This document shows, piece by piece, positions 27,448 through 39,806 of a DNA stretch of 64,000 bases. Below the pieces are notes generated by a model that was not told where the DNA came from, made no database searches, and was given only the letters and a program-made list of their open reading frames with translations. This stretch comes from Tetradesmus obliquus. Taxonomy: Eukaryota; Chlorophyta; Chlorophyceae; Sphaeropleales; Scenedesmaceae. Positions within the stretch are counted from its first letter, which is position 1. The number at the start of each line of letters is the position of its first letter. The stretch lies in contig CP126200.1 of the NCBI GenBank assembly GCA_030272155.1, positions 2,356,001 through 2,420,000 of the forward strand, given 5' to 3'. Made by a program: the position numbers and the translations under genes.

Positions 27448-28775
27448 TTTCTAAATGTCCGGTTGTACCGAGGTCGCGGTGTTTTCCGTGCTCGAGTGCC
27501 GACTCGAAGAGCGTGACGACAGCTAGCCTGGCAGTTTAATGACAGCAAACAACGAGTCACACCGACAGAAGTACGTTGCGTGTAGTCAAGAACCGATCTG
27601 CAGCTTGAGCTGGAGAATGAGTTGCTCGAGAAGCCAGGTCATTCATGTCAAATAGTGTGGCACTTTAAGCCATTTGATAAGGGGCCCCTACCGCAGGTGG
27701 GTCTTCAGGAACCTTTAGCGAACCACATAGCTCAATTAATGAAGCCGATCCTGGCGTGCAGGGCGGTTTTGAGCAAACCCTACACGAACACGTGTGCTAC
27801 GAGCGGCCGAGCACAAGCAGGAAGTCAGAAGCAGTTACTTGACTTGAAGCCGCCGCCTGAGGCGGCCCTCATCTAAAAGCATGCAGTCGTACGCCAGGGA
27901 CCAGCACCAACTGCAGCATGCACCATCCGACCTTGCCTGAAGACACCTCGAGAGCTCTGGTGCCAAGTTTCTTGAGACATGCACATGTGTGCCAATGCAT
28001 GTAAATCAGTTATTTACGTGTATAACATGCTTACATGCTGCAAGTGCAGCATGCCCTGCAGTGCCAGGTAGGCAACAGCCCTAGCATGCTCTCAACACAC
28101 CAAGTTTGGTGTAGTATATCAGGCTCCGGTTTGACAAGTAGTTGAATTGCCAATGCCCACAGGGCAGCCGCCGGCGGCGCCGTAACCCATCAATTGATGG
28201 TTGCAACCATCACACCATCCAAGTCGTATTTGACAACGGCCAGCAATCCATCAGAAAACAACCATGATGGTGAACGCCCATACCTGTGTCAGCAAACCCA
28301 TAAACACAGCACCATCTGCCCGCCAGCACGCCCAACACCAAGAGAACACTGGGCAGTGCTGCCACCTTGTGCAACCGACAAACAGGAAACCTCCTAGAAC
28401 TGATAGCACCCAGCCAATAGCCCTGTGCAGACAAGGAAAATGACCTACCTACACACGTCTCCGCCACAGTCACTGCCTACCAAGCTATGCTGTGATCACA
28501 CACGCCACCCAGACAAACCTTGCTTCCATGTGTTCTCGTCCAGAAACAAGATATGCTGAACATGCACAACGTTTGAACAGCGACTGCAGCTGCAGGCGGC
28601 TGCGCCAGCGCTGCGTGAACTAATACTCCGAGTACGTAGGGAGTCCCTACGCACAGAAGCACTACAAGTACTGCTGTGCTCAGCAGCTCCATCAAACTGG
28701 CAAGCTGCCAGCTGGCCAGGACGAAAGGCCTGAACCAAACCAAACAAGCCTGTGCCTGTGTGCACTACTGCTGCA
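27448..28775. other. Intergenic region
   Basis: Between the start of the sulfurase-like gene and the stop of the SNF2 gene. No recognisable exon. Two overlapping perfect 14-bp palindromes lie at 28187-28200 and 28197-28210, and a GC-rich stem (GCCGCC/GGCGGC) near 27850-27865. Confidence 0.55.
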
Positions 28776-30581
28776 TTACAGCTCCATGCCTTGTGCACCA
28801 GTCCCGCCCGCTGCAGCTGCTGCCGCTGCTGCAGCACCCGCGCGCGGCTCCGCTGCTGCTGCTGCTGTTGCTGGAGCTGCCGCTGCTGCTGCTGCTGCTG
28901 CTGCCCCGCTGCTGCCATCTCCATTGTGCCCATCTAGCTCTGGCGTGCGGAACAGCAGATCCAGCTCAGCAATCTTCAGCACCTGGCGGTCTGTCCTCAA
29001 GTTTCCTGCAAGCGCGGCTGCTGCTGCCACCCTCCTGTTCCTGGCTGCAACAGGGTCGGCCAACTCATCCTCTGCTGCTGCTGCTGCTGCTGCTGGGGTG
29101 GCTGGGGCAGCTCCTGCTGCTGCTGCTGCTGCCGCGCTGCTGCCGGCGCCGTCACCTGCTGCTGCTGCTGCTGCTGCTGGTGCCGTGTGGCCCTGCCTGA
29201 TGCGTCTCACATCCATGATGCGCTCCTCAACAGAGCCCTGGCGCAGCAAGCACAGCAAAAACAGACAACACGACTTTCCATCAGGACTCATGAGTTTTGC
29301 CATCATGTGAGTGATGTTCCGGTACAGAATAAATTAGCAGGTGTGCACACTGGATGGACTAAGCAGACCAGGTTAAGGTGAGCAGCTGCTACATGCTGCA
29401 CAGCAGGCAGGTAGGCCATCAGCAGCGCTTTAAGCGTGGCAACCAGCCACAATACACGCCTGGGTGCCAGACGCACAGCCACTTGGGCAGCAGCTCACCT
29501 TAACGTAGAAGCGCTTCACGGTCACCTTCCGCTGCTGTCCCATGCGCCACGCGCGGCCTGCAGCAAACAAGCATGCGCGTCAGTTACTCGGCCGGTCCAA
29601 CGCTCTTCGGGGGCAAGTGCACCACGCAGGTGTGGCCGGTCGACATGCAGTCAGAGCTTCGCCACACATGCCGGCCCAGTGCGTATCAATTCATGTGATA
29701 CCATTGAATATGAAGCATGGCACAGGCCGGTTGCAACAGCTGCTAGTTTGGGAGCAGCAATGCACAGGGTCATAGGTCCAGCTCACCGATGGACTGATCC
29801 TCCAGCGCGGGGTTTTGACTTTGCAAGAAACAGATGCTGCGCTCAGTTGCATAAACAGCAGGTGCTGTGCCAGACCTGAACTTATTTGCAAGCCGCTGCC
29901 CCCCTACCCTTTGATCACTCACCGATGGCCTGCTCCTCCAGTGCGGGGTTGAGGCACGGCTCCAGCAGGAACACGTGGCTGCGGCAGCAGCAGCAGCAGC
30001 AGCAGCAGCAACATGCTGTCAGTACAAGTGCTCCAGCCTCAACAAACCCGCGCATGGACGCAGCACAATCAGCCACAAAAAAGTAGCTAGTGCTGCTGCA
30101 TAGCGACAAGGAAGCCGTTGCATCTTCAACTGCACACTGGCGTGCCGGCAAGCGCGTCACAGAGAGAGCTGTGTTGGTTCAGCTTCAAAGGCAGCAGGCT
30201 GCACGCATTGGTTCTGTTGGTTCTGCTGTCAGCAGAACCGACACCACCAATGCGTTCAGCTTGCTACTTATGGGGTCGCCGACGCATATTACAACGCGCA
30301 CCTGGCTGCGCTCAGGTTGATTCCCACCGCGCCGCTGCGCATGCACATGCAGTCACCAGCATCCGCCCCCTTCCCCCATGCAAAATACGATTGCTTGGAC
30401 CAAAAGCAACCTCATTATCCAGTAGATGCGCACCTGGCTGCGGTCAGGTTGATGCCCACGGCGCCGCTGCGCATGCTGAGCAGGAACACTGTAGTAGGCG
30501 GGTCGCTCTGGAAGGCCTCGATGGCCTTGGCACGTGCGCGCTGCGCCATGCTGCCCGTGATGGTCCTGCTCACGTTACATG

Positions 30582-30630
<49 letters not shown>

Positions 30631-32084
30631 AAAGCACACTTGAGCGCCAGGGTCGGTGTGGCTGTAATGCTGTATGTGATCAAACGAATGATGGCCACAC
30701 ACCATCAGCGTGGTAACCTGCCGACTCGGCCAATGCATACGGGACCCGTACACCCGTACTCCTGAACTATCTGTCAAGTGCGCTGCATTGATGACGCTCG
30801 CCGCCCGTCACCCACCTGAACGAGAAGCCCTCCTCGGGCAGGCGCCGCTGCAGCCACTCCAGCGTGGAGTTGTACTGGCTGAACACCAGCGCCTTGCTGC
30901 TGGGGTCAGCAGCACGCATGGCTGTCAACTCAGCAATCAACGCCTGCAGCAGCAAATGACGCAGCAGCAACAGCAGCAGCAGCAGTACCAGGAGCAACAT
31001 TGTTAGGGGTGAACACCAACGCCTTGCTGGACGGGTCCGCAGCACGCATGGCCGTCAGCTCGGCAATAAGCGCCTGCAGCAGCAACAGCAGCAGCAGCAG
31101 CAGCAGCAGCAACGTCACGGTGCAGCCTTGTTTTTTCGAGACAGCATTACTCTGAACTGCTGGCTGCATCACAGGCGACTCAACCAGTACTGATGCGGAA
31201 CACCCAATACAAACAAACTCGCACCTGCAGCTTGCTCTCACACTCCAGCACCTCTCCTGCTGACTCAGCCGAGCCGCGCCGGTGGGCCCTGCCACCACTT
31301 TCAGATGAGCAGAGTCAGGCCCCTGCACTGCCCCAGCTCATCCTTACCAATGAATCTAAACACTAGCCTATACACCGGGCCGCCTCTCAGGCTGGCCGCA
31401 TCGCAACTGGCTCGTGGCCGCCCCCAAGCAACCATCTGCAACCACTCTGACAAAAGTATAACAAAACACAAATACACAAGAAAACACTCTCACCTGCAGC
31501 TTGCTTTCGCACTCCAGCACCTCCCCTGATGCCTCAGCCGAGCCGCGCCGGCTGGCCCGTGCTGCGCGCTCGTCAGCAAACTCAGGCCCCTGCACTGCCT
31601 CCAGCTCATCCTCGCTGCCATCTGAGTCATTGCCGCTGCTGCTGCTGCCGCTGCGGGGCATGCTGCTCTTACTCTTCTTGGCGAGCACTGAAAGGCGACA
31701 GCAGCAACAGCAACAGCAGTTTTGAGTCAACCACAAGGTGTGCAGGCAGGTGACAGTTGACATGCATTGGCTTGCGCTGATGGCTGATAACAGAGGTGCT
31801 ATCCAACACGGTGCACATGTCGTGCTAAGCACCTGCCCGTCAAAGGTCATCATTTTGTCTACAGCTCAGCTCACAGGGCAGCTGCTCCCGAGGTGACCGT
31901 CATCTGCAAATGTGTGAATCTTCAATTGAGCGCTTGTGTGCATGTGGGCATCCGTTCATGTGCAGTCCTCACCTGGCGTGGCCTGGTTGTTCCTGCCGGG
32001 TGCGCGCAGGGCGAGTGGGTTGAGGTCGCCCCTGCACAGCGGGCAGTGCGTGCTGCTGCTGAGCACGCCCAGGATGCACTCCCT

Positions 32085-32141
<57 letters not shown>

Positions 32142-35100
32142 TCAGCAGCAGCGACGGCCGGCGCACATTGAGCATTCCCTGATACTTGACCACACACAAA
32201 CAACCGGAATCCTGAATGCCGCGTACACTCAGCGACACAGCAGGATGCATAATAGAGCGCTGGCAGCGATGGCTACACACATCTAAAGACTCCAAAAAGT
32301 CCTATGCCAGCGAGCAACTGTTACAACATTGTGTTACATAACAACTCACTTGCAGAACCAGTGGTGGCAGGGCGTCATCACAGGCGCCTCGTACGCGTCC
32401 AGGCAGATGGGGCACTCCAGCTCCGCAGGCACTGTGATGGTGCAGTCCTCAGGCACAGCCACAGCAGCAGCAGCAGCCATGCCAGCTGCTGCTGCTGCAG
32501 CGCCAGAGACAATGGCGTGTGCTGTTGCTGCTGCCTCCAGTGCGCATGGCAGGGCCAGGTCACAAGGCCGCAGCTGGCCCCCGCTACAGATGCCTGCGCA
32601 ACAAAAACAATACACATGATAGACCATTATCAGTGCATGCCGAGAGCACTGCCGCATACCAAAGCATGCACGCATTGCACGGTGCTGTTGTTGCAGGCAA
32701 GGGAATCAGCACGCATAGACCGCAGAAAGGACAATACTATGTGCTACTAATATGTGCTGCAATCACAGCATTGGGTGGAAGTTCCTGCAGCCACTCACGT
32801 CGCAGTGGCAGCAGCAGCACCGTAATCCGCTTCAATGCACGTAAGGAACCTGGCCACAGTCAACAGCATGCACGCAGAGCTGCGGTGACAGCAACGAGTA
32901 AATCAGTCCAAAGCCACTCACGGCGCAGCGGCAGCAGCAGCGCCATGATCTGCAGCAGCTTCTGGTTGATTGCTGCCGGGCTGAAGTGCCGCACGGACGC
33001 CCACAGCGCAGCAGCCTTGGCATGCACGTCCAGGTAGGTGCGGCGCTCTGCAGGAGACAGCACAACTGCAGCACAGCACGACAGGTGGCCACGGCAGACA
33101 CTCGTTGAGTTGATGTGTGCAATGGTGTAGCTCAAGGTTAACGTAATGCAGAAGCTGGAAACAACGAGCAACTGCAGATACCTTGGCTTTTTCCCCGGCG
33201 ACACTCTCACAAAGTAAACATCATCAGCAAAATAATTGCAATGCAATGGATTGTGAGATCAGGATTTATTTCCTATTGAAACAAATTAATTACTCACCTG
33301 GCACCAGCTCCTCTGTGTTCTCAGGCAGGGCAAGCACGCTGACCCCCGCGATCGTCTGCGCCTTGGTGTGCCGCACCATCGAGTGCCGCAGCACATACAG
33401 CAGCGGCACCAGGCTCACTCCATAGCCATGCCCTGTGAATGCAGGCTTGATGCGGGTGTCAAAGAAAGCCTTACTGGCCATCGGCTGCATGTGTAGAGCA
33501 GCAAACTGGCCCAGCAGGTCGCTGATGTCACTGCTGAGGGGCGTGCCTGTGCACACCCAGCGGCGCTGCGCTGCGAGTGCCACGCAGGCTTTGGACTGCC
33601 CCGCTGCCACGTTCTTCACGGTGTGGCCTGTACACGCGGCACGGGGCAAAAGTGGTGAGCCGACTTGAAGAAGAATGACAAATAGGCTGTGTTGGTTGTG
33701 TTCCAGTGGTGATAATTAGTTGATAACCATGATAGAGCAAAACAAAAGTCTGCTTGCACAAGCGGTTGAAGTACACAGCTGCAGTACACAGCTGCAGAGA
33801 CAAAGACAACCGCATGAACTCAGCCAGCCGCCACGCACCCTCGTCGAACACCACGCGGTGCCACTGCACTTGGTGCAGCGGGCTGCGCAACGCGGTGCTG
33901 CCGTTCTTGCCATAGTCGCTCGCCAGCGTGGCGTATGTTGTCACCACGAGGTCGTACTGCGTGGCCAGGCGCAACGGGTCGCGCACCCTGCACCAAAATG
34001 AACAGAGTGGAAGACTTAAGACAGCAACGGCAGCACAGTCAGCTTGTGCTTACAGCTTGTGCTTACAGCGAGGCTCGGCGCAGCGCGGGTTGAGCACCCT
34101 GCGCATCAGGTTAGTCAGGCAGGCAGCACAGCACAGTCAGCTTGCAGAGGGTGTTGTGGCTGGAAGCGTGTGTTTCTTCTTGCCGTAGTCGCTGGCCAGC
34201 GTGGCGTAGGTTGTCACCACGAGGTCGTACTGCGTGGCCAGGCGCTGTGGGTCGCGCACCCTGCCTTTAATGGAAGACAGAAGACAGCACAGGCAGCGCA
34301 GTGAGCTTGCAGTGTGCTTGGCGGCTGGGCCACCGCGTGGCTCGGTGCAGCGGGTTGCGCACCCTTTGCATCAGCAGGCAGCGCAGCATCGTCGGGGAAC
34401 CTGTGAAAAAACCAACAACTTCTGCCGAACAACCAGCCACAGCCAGCCAACACAGAAAAGCAAAATACATGCACCGCCGCCCACCTGTTCTGGCCGTGGT
34501 AGGGGTACATCTTCAGGCCCCCAGACAGCTTGCTGGCTGCCTCAGCACACCACTGGCCCACCAGCGATACAGCCACCACCACCAGCGTGGCTCTGCTGTT
34601 GATCTTCTTGCCTGTTGGGTCATATGTGCCGGGAAGCACTGAAGGGGGTGCGGGGTTGGACAGCACGAGGCCGAGCACCTCTACCGTCTTGCCGAGTCCC
34701 ATCTCCTCAGCTGCAACAGGCGCATCACACACAAGTGCAGGCAGCACAGTTGCAGTAGACATGCAGCACAGCAGTCAGCTGAAGGCTTAGAAAAAGGCAT
34801 ACAGAGGGTTGGAGAGGGTTGGAGAGGGTTGGAAGCACTGAAGGGGGTGCGGGGTTGGACAGCACCAGGCCAAGCACCTCCACTGTCTTGCCGGGTCCCA
34901 TCTCCTCAGCTGCAGCAGGTGGATGGCAAACAGCAGCACAGGTGCAGCAGACATGCAGCACATCAGTCAGCTGAAGGCTTAGAAAAAGGCAGCACAGCAC
35001 AGCACACACACAGCACAGCACACACACAGCACAGCAGCACAGCACAGCAGCACAGCACAGCAGTCAGCTGAAGGCTTAGAAAAAGGCAGCACAGCACAGC

Positions 35101-38100
35101 ACACACACAGCACAGCACACACACAGCACAGCAGCACAGCACAGCAGCACAGCACAGCAGTCAGCTGAAGGCTTAGAAAAAGGCAGCACAGCACAGCACA
35201 CACACAGCACAGCAGCACAGCACAGCAGCACAGCACAGCAGTCAGCTGAAGGCTTAGAAAAAGGCAGCACAGCACAGCACACACACAGCACAGCACACAC
35301 ACAGCACAGCAGCACAGCACAGCAGCACAGCACAGCAGTCAGCTGAAGGCTTAGAAAAAGGCATTCAAAGGGTAGGACAGCACCAGGCCTAGCACCTCCA
35401 CCGTCTTGCCGAGTCCCATCTCCTCAGCTGCAGCAGGTGGATGGCAAACAGCAGCACAGGTGCAGCAGACACATGTCACAATAGTTTACCAACAGTACAA
35501 CAGTACACCAACAGTACAACAGCAGGGTGGGACTCGACGAGGCCTAGCACTTCCACTTTCTTGCCGAGTCCCATCTCCTCAGCTGCATTTACAAAGAGCA
35601 TCATAGTACAAAGAGCAGCACAGGTGCAGCAGATACACGCAAGTGTCAAGTGATCGACAGCGCAACGGCAAGTACATGCACCATGTTCGGCTGTGCTTGC
35701 AGGCAGAAGCTGGCCACTGCTTTGTTCACCATGCATCACTGCTTTGTCTGCATCCAGGATAACAGCTGCCGGCCTGCACTGTTTCTGCACATGCTGCTGT
35801 GCCACACAATGTGTGTTGCTGATCACCAGATATTGTGTTTCTCACCTAGGAACCTGCCCCAGGGTGCAGGCGGCACTTGGTGACACAGCCGCTCCAGCAC
35901 AGGGCTCCACCACACACCCTCAAGCACACCTTGATCTTGCCGCACTAAACCAAGTAGCAGCAACAAAGCTACCAGGTCACCGGCAACGCGCACGCAGTGC
36001 AAGCAACACGGCATTCGCCCCTCACCTAAGAACCCGCCCCAGGGTGCAGGCGGCACCTGGTGGCTCAGCCGCTCCAGCACAGGACTCCACCACACGCCCT
36101 GGCCTCGCTCACCCACGCTGCTCACCACCTGCTGCTGCTGCTGGCCTGTCATATGCTGCTGCTGCTGCTGCTGTGGTACCAGCGGCAGCCACCGCCACAG
36201 CAGCTGCCGCCAGCCGCCGTCCAGCTTTTCTGCTTCCTGCATGAAGGCCAGGGACTGCAGCTGGTAGGGGTGCAGCCGCACGTTGAGGCCCGCGGGCTGT
36301 TGCGCCGGCAGCCGCTCAGCTGCACAAAGAACATGGCAGATTGATGCAGCGCGGCAACAAATCGAAAACATTGTTGGGAAGTATGCGCAGCAAAGCGTGC
36401 AGCCCAAACATACTACAAACAGCAAGGCAACTCGCCGGTCCTTCCAGATGCGGAACATATATTTGACGTACAGCTGGTAGGGGTGCAGCCGCACGTTGAG
36501 GCCTGCGGGCTGCTGCGCTGCCAGCCGCTCTGCTGCACACAAAACACAGACTGATGCGGCAGAGCAGCACATCAGAACAGAAATCCAGACGGCATGCACA
36601 GCATAGTGAGCAGCCCAAACACATCAGCCACACCAAGGTTGCCTGTCTCACATATGGCCCTGAAAACAGCAGTACGGCACCGCTAGACAGCAGCAGCAGC
36701 AGCAGCAGCATGCAGCCACGCACACATGTTACTGCTCATGCAGTGGGCAGTGGGCAAACAGCAAGGCAACTCGCCGGTCCTTCCAGATGCGGAACATATA
36801 TTTGACGTACAGCTGGTAGGGGTGCAGCCGCACGTTGAGGCCTGCGGGCTGCTGCGCTGCCAGCCGCTCTGCTGCACACAAAACACAGACTGATGCGGCA
36901 GAGCAGCACATCAGAACAGAAATCCAGACGGCATGCACAGCATAGTGAGCAGCCCAAACACATCAGCCACACCAAGGTTGCCTGTCTCACACATGGCCCT
37001 GAAAACAGCAGTACGGCACCGCTAGACAGCAGCAGCAGCAGCAGCAGCATGCAGCCACGCACACATGTTACTGCCCACTGCATGAGCTTGGTTATGCTCC
37101 TGCAGTCGGTGGCTGTCAAACCTTCGAGCTCTCACACCAACATGCAACCAGCACAACATCTCAACACAAACCTCTGAGCTGACTGTAGACTGTGTGGCGG
37201 CATGTCCTGCCTGTAAAAAGCACGCACATGCATGTTTCTTCACAATACCCACATGTCACCGCCCACTGCATGAGCTTGGCGATGCTCCTGCAGTCGGTGT
37301 TCTTCAGGCCCTCAAGCTCCCGCAGCAGCATGCATCCAGCGCAAAACATAGACATAAAGGAAAAACGCGTAAATCCTGTGGCAGCATGTACTGCCTGCAA
37401 CGCATTCCTGACAACGCAAATAGGCAGGCCCATCTAAAAGCGGCACTGCCGCAGAACAGTGTACACCAGCAAGCCAGCAAACAGCCGCCCACCTGTCACT
37501 GCCCACTGCATCAGCTTGGCGATGCTCCTGCAGTCGGTGTTCTTCAGGCCCTCAAGCTCCCGCAGCAGCATGCATCCAGCGCAAAACATAGACATAAAAG
37601 GAAAACGCGTAGATCCTGTGGCAGCATGTACTGCCTGCAACGCATTCCTGACAACGCAAATAGGCAGGCCCATCTAAAAGCGGCACTGCAGCAGAACAGT
37701 GTACACCAGCAAGCCAGCAAACAGCCGCCCACCTGTCACTGCCCACTGCATCAGCTTGGCGATGCTCCTGCAGTCGGTGTTCTTCAGGCCTTCAAGCTCC
37801 CGCAGCAGCGTGGCGCCATTTGGCTCCTGCAGCAACCTTGCATCCATCACGCTTTTGAGCACGCAGCTGCTGGCATGGAAGCCGCGGCGCGCCTGGCGGG
37901 CTGATATCTCCACGCCCCAATCATTGGCGTCCTCTGCAACCAGCCTGCAAGGATAAGATTGAGCAACAGAGGAACAGCAAGAAGATCAGATCTTTCATTC
38001 CTGATTCGCTCCCTGATTGTTGGCGAGCTCGGCGACTAGCCTGCAAAATGCAACAACAGAACAGGGGCAGCAAGCAAGATCAGGTGCATCCATCACGCTC

Positions 38101-39768
38101 TTCAGCACGCAGCTGCTGGCGTGGAAGCCGCGGCGCGCCTGGTGGGCGCTGATCTCTACTCCCCAGTCGTTGGCGTCCTCTGCGACCAGCCTGCGAGAAG
38201 ATGAGCAAGCCAGCAAGCAGAATCAGATACATGAGATCAGATGATCCTGCTCCACGTCCCAAATGTTGCAGGTTTGAACGACTAATCAGATACATGAGAT
38301 CATATAATACTGCTCCACGTCCCAAATGTTGCAATTTCAAAGGATTGATCTGCACGTGCAGGGCAGCAGATATCAAAGCATGCTTGATGGAGCACCAGCC
38401 AAGCCAGGACCTTGAATGGACATAAGCAAGCATGTGCATTGAGACACAAGCACATACATTTTGCTGCATGCACCATGCAACCCCACACGGGTATCTGCAA
38501 TCTGCAGGCACTACAACATAAGCTAATTTCAATTTCACGCCGCCTCCCACCTGTGGCCTCGCCCTGCTGTCTTGAACACATACACCTCTATCCGCAGCAC
38601 ACCAAGCCTGCCGCTGCTGTGCTGCTTGCTCTTCTTGCCCCGCAGAGCTGCAGCAGCATCTGCAGCATTTGCAACTGCGCTGCCCGCACTGCAGGCTCCA
38701 GCCGCCGCCGCTGCGCTGCTGCTGCTGCCGGCAGCTGCGCTGCTGCTGCTGCTGCTGCTGGGGGTGGCCGGGAGGATGCTGAGTACTGCTGCTGCTGCTG
38801 GCTTGTGGGCTCGCGCCTGCATGTTCCGCTCATCGGTGGGTGGCGGGGAGGCATTGCAGGCCGACTTGAGCTCCATGATCACCTACAGCAGCAGCAGCAG
38901 CAGCAGCAGCACGGTGCAACAGACACAACAGGACAGCAGTGTAACATTATGCTTGATATATGGGAAATGTGCAGAAGCCTGCCAGCGCATATCATTACGC
39001 CTGGGCTGAGGGTCATGCGGGTAACAAATCAAAGCCCCTGCGGCTGCAGGACAAATGCATGCAATAGCAGTCCGCGTAACAGAGCTACGCGCGCCTGTGT
39101 TGACAGTGCACTGAAAGCCCTTGAACTTGTAGACCCCCTGAAACCCTCGACCCCGTAACTACCCAAACCTCAACGCATTACAGCTGTGCGCACCTGGTTT
39201 GGCAGCGCGCTGAAAACCCTCGAACTTGTAACCCCCTGAAACCCTTGACCCGGCAAATACCCAAACCTCACCGCATTACAGCTACGCGCGCACCTGGTTT
39301 GGCAGTGCGCTGAAGAGCTGCATCTCTGCCTGGTAGGTCGTCCACTCCTGCAGCAGCTTGGGCATGCCTGCAGCGCAGCAGAAGAGCGCAGCAAAAGACA
39401 GCGGCAAGCAGACGCAGGAGAGGGTGCAAACCGGCGTTAAAAGAGGTCACTGCTGCCCACAACCGCATTCCACGTGTCTAGCGCACCTTCGCCGTCTGTG
39501 ACTCAGGCCAGCAAGCGCGGTATGATACTGCTGCACCACCAGCTGTTGTACAGTCAATTATATCTGCCATCTCAGCTCAAAGCAACTCTCACCTGCGAGC
39601 AGCTGCTTGTCTGCCGCATCCGCCACCTCGGGCGCAGCGCTGAATGCCTCAAGGTCAAATCCAGCAGGCGGCGCAATGGGCTCGGTGCCCCAGTACGCAT
39701 ACAGCTGGCCCACGCCCGGGCTCTCCCACTGGCTGCTCAGCTCAACAGGCGAGCGGCGGGCAAACCTG

Positions 39769-39806
<38 letters not shown>

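Noticed and set aside
27850..27865. GC-rich stem as a transcription terminator
   Set aside because: Intrinsic terminators of this kind do not apply to nuclear genes transcribed by RNA polymerase II.
28676..29310. Two long plus-strand Ala/Leu-rich frames
   Set aside because: Antisense to the poly-Ala C-terminal exon of the SNF2 gene.
34964..35362. Possible CRISPR-like array
   Set aside because: Repeats are joined by low-complexity CA-rich filler that is itself repeated, not unique spacers, and the DNA is eukaryotic.
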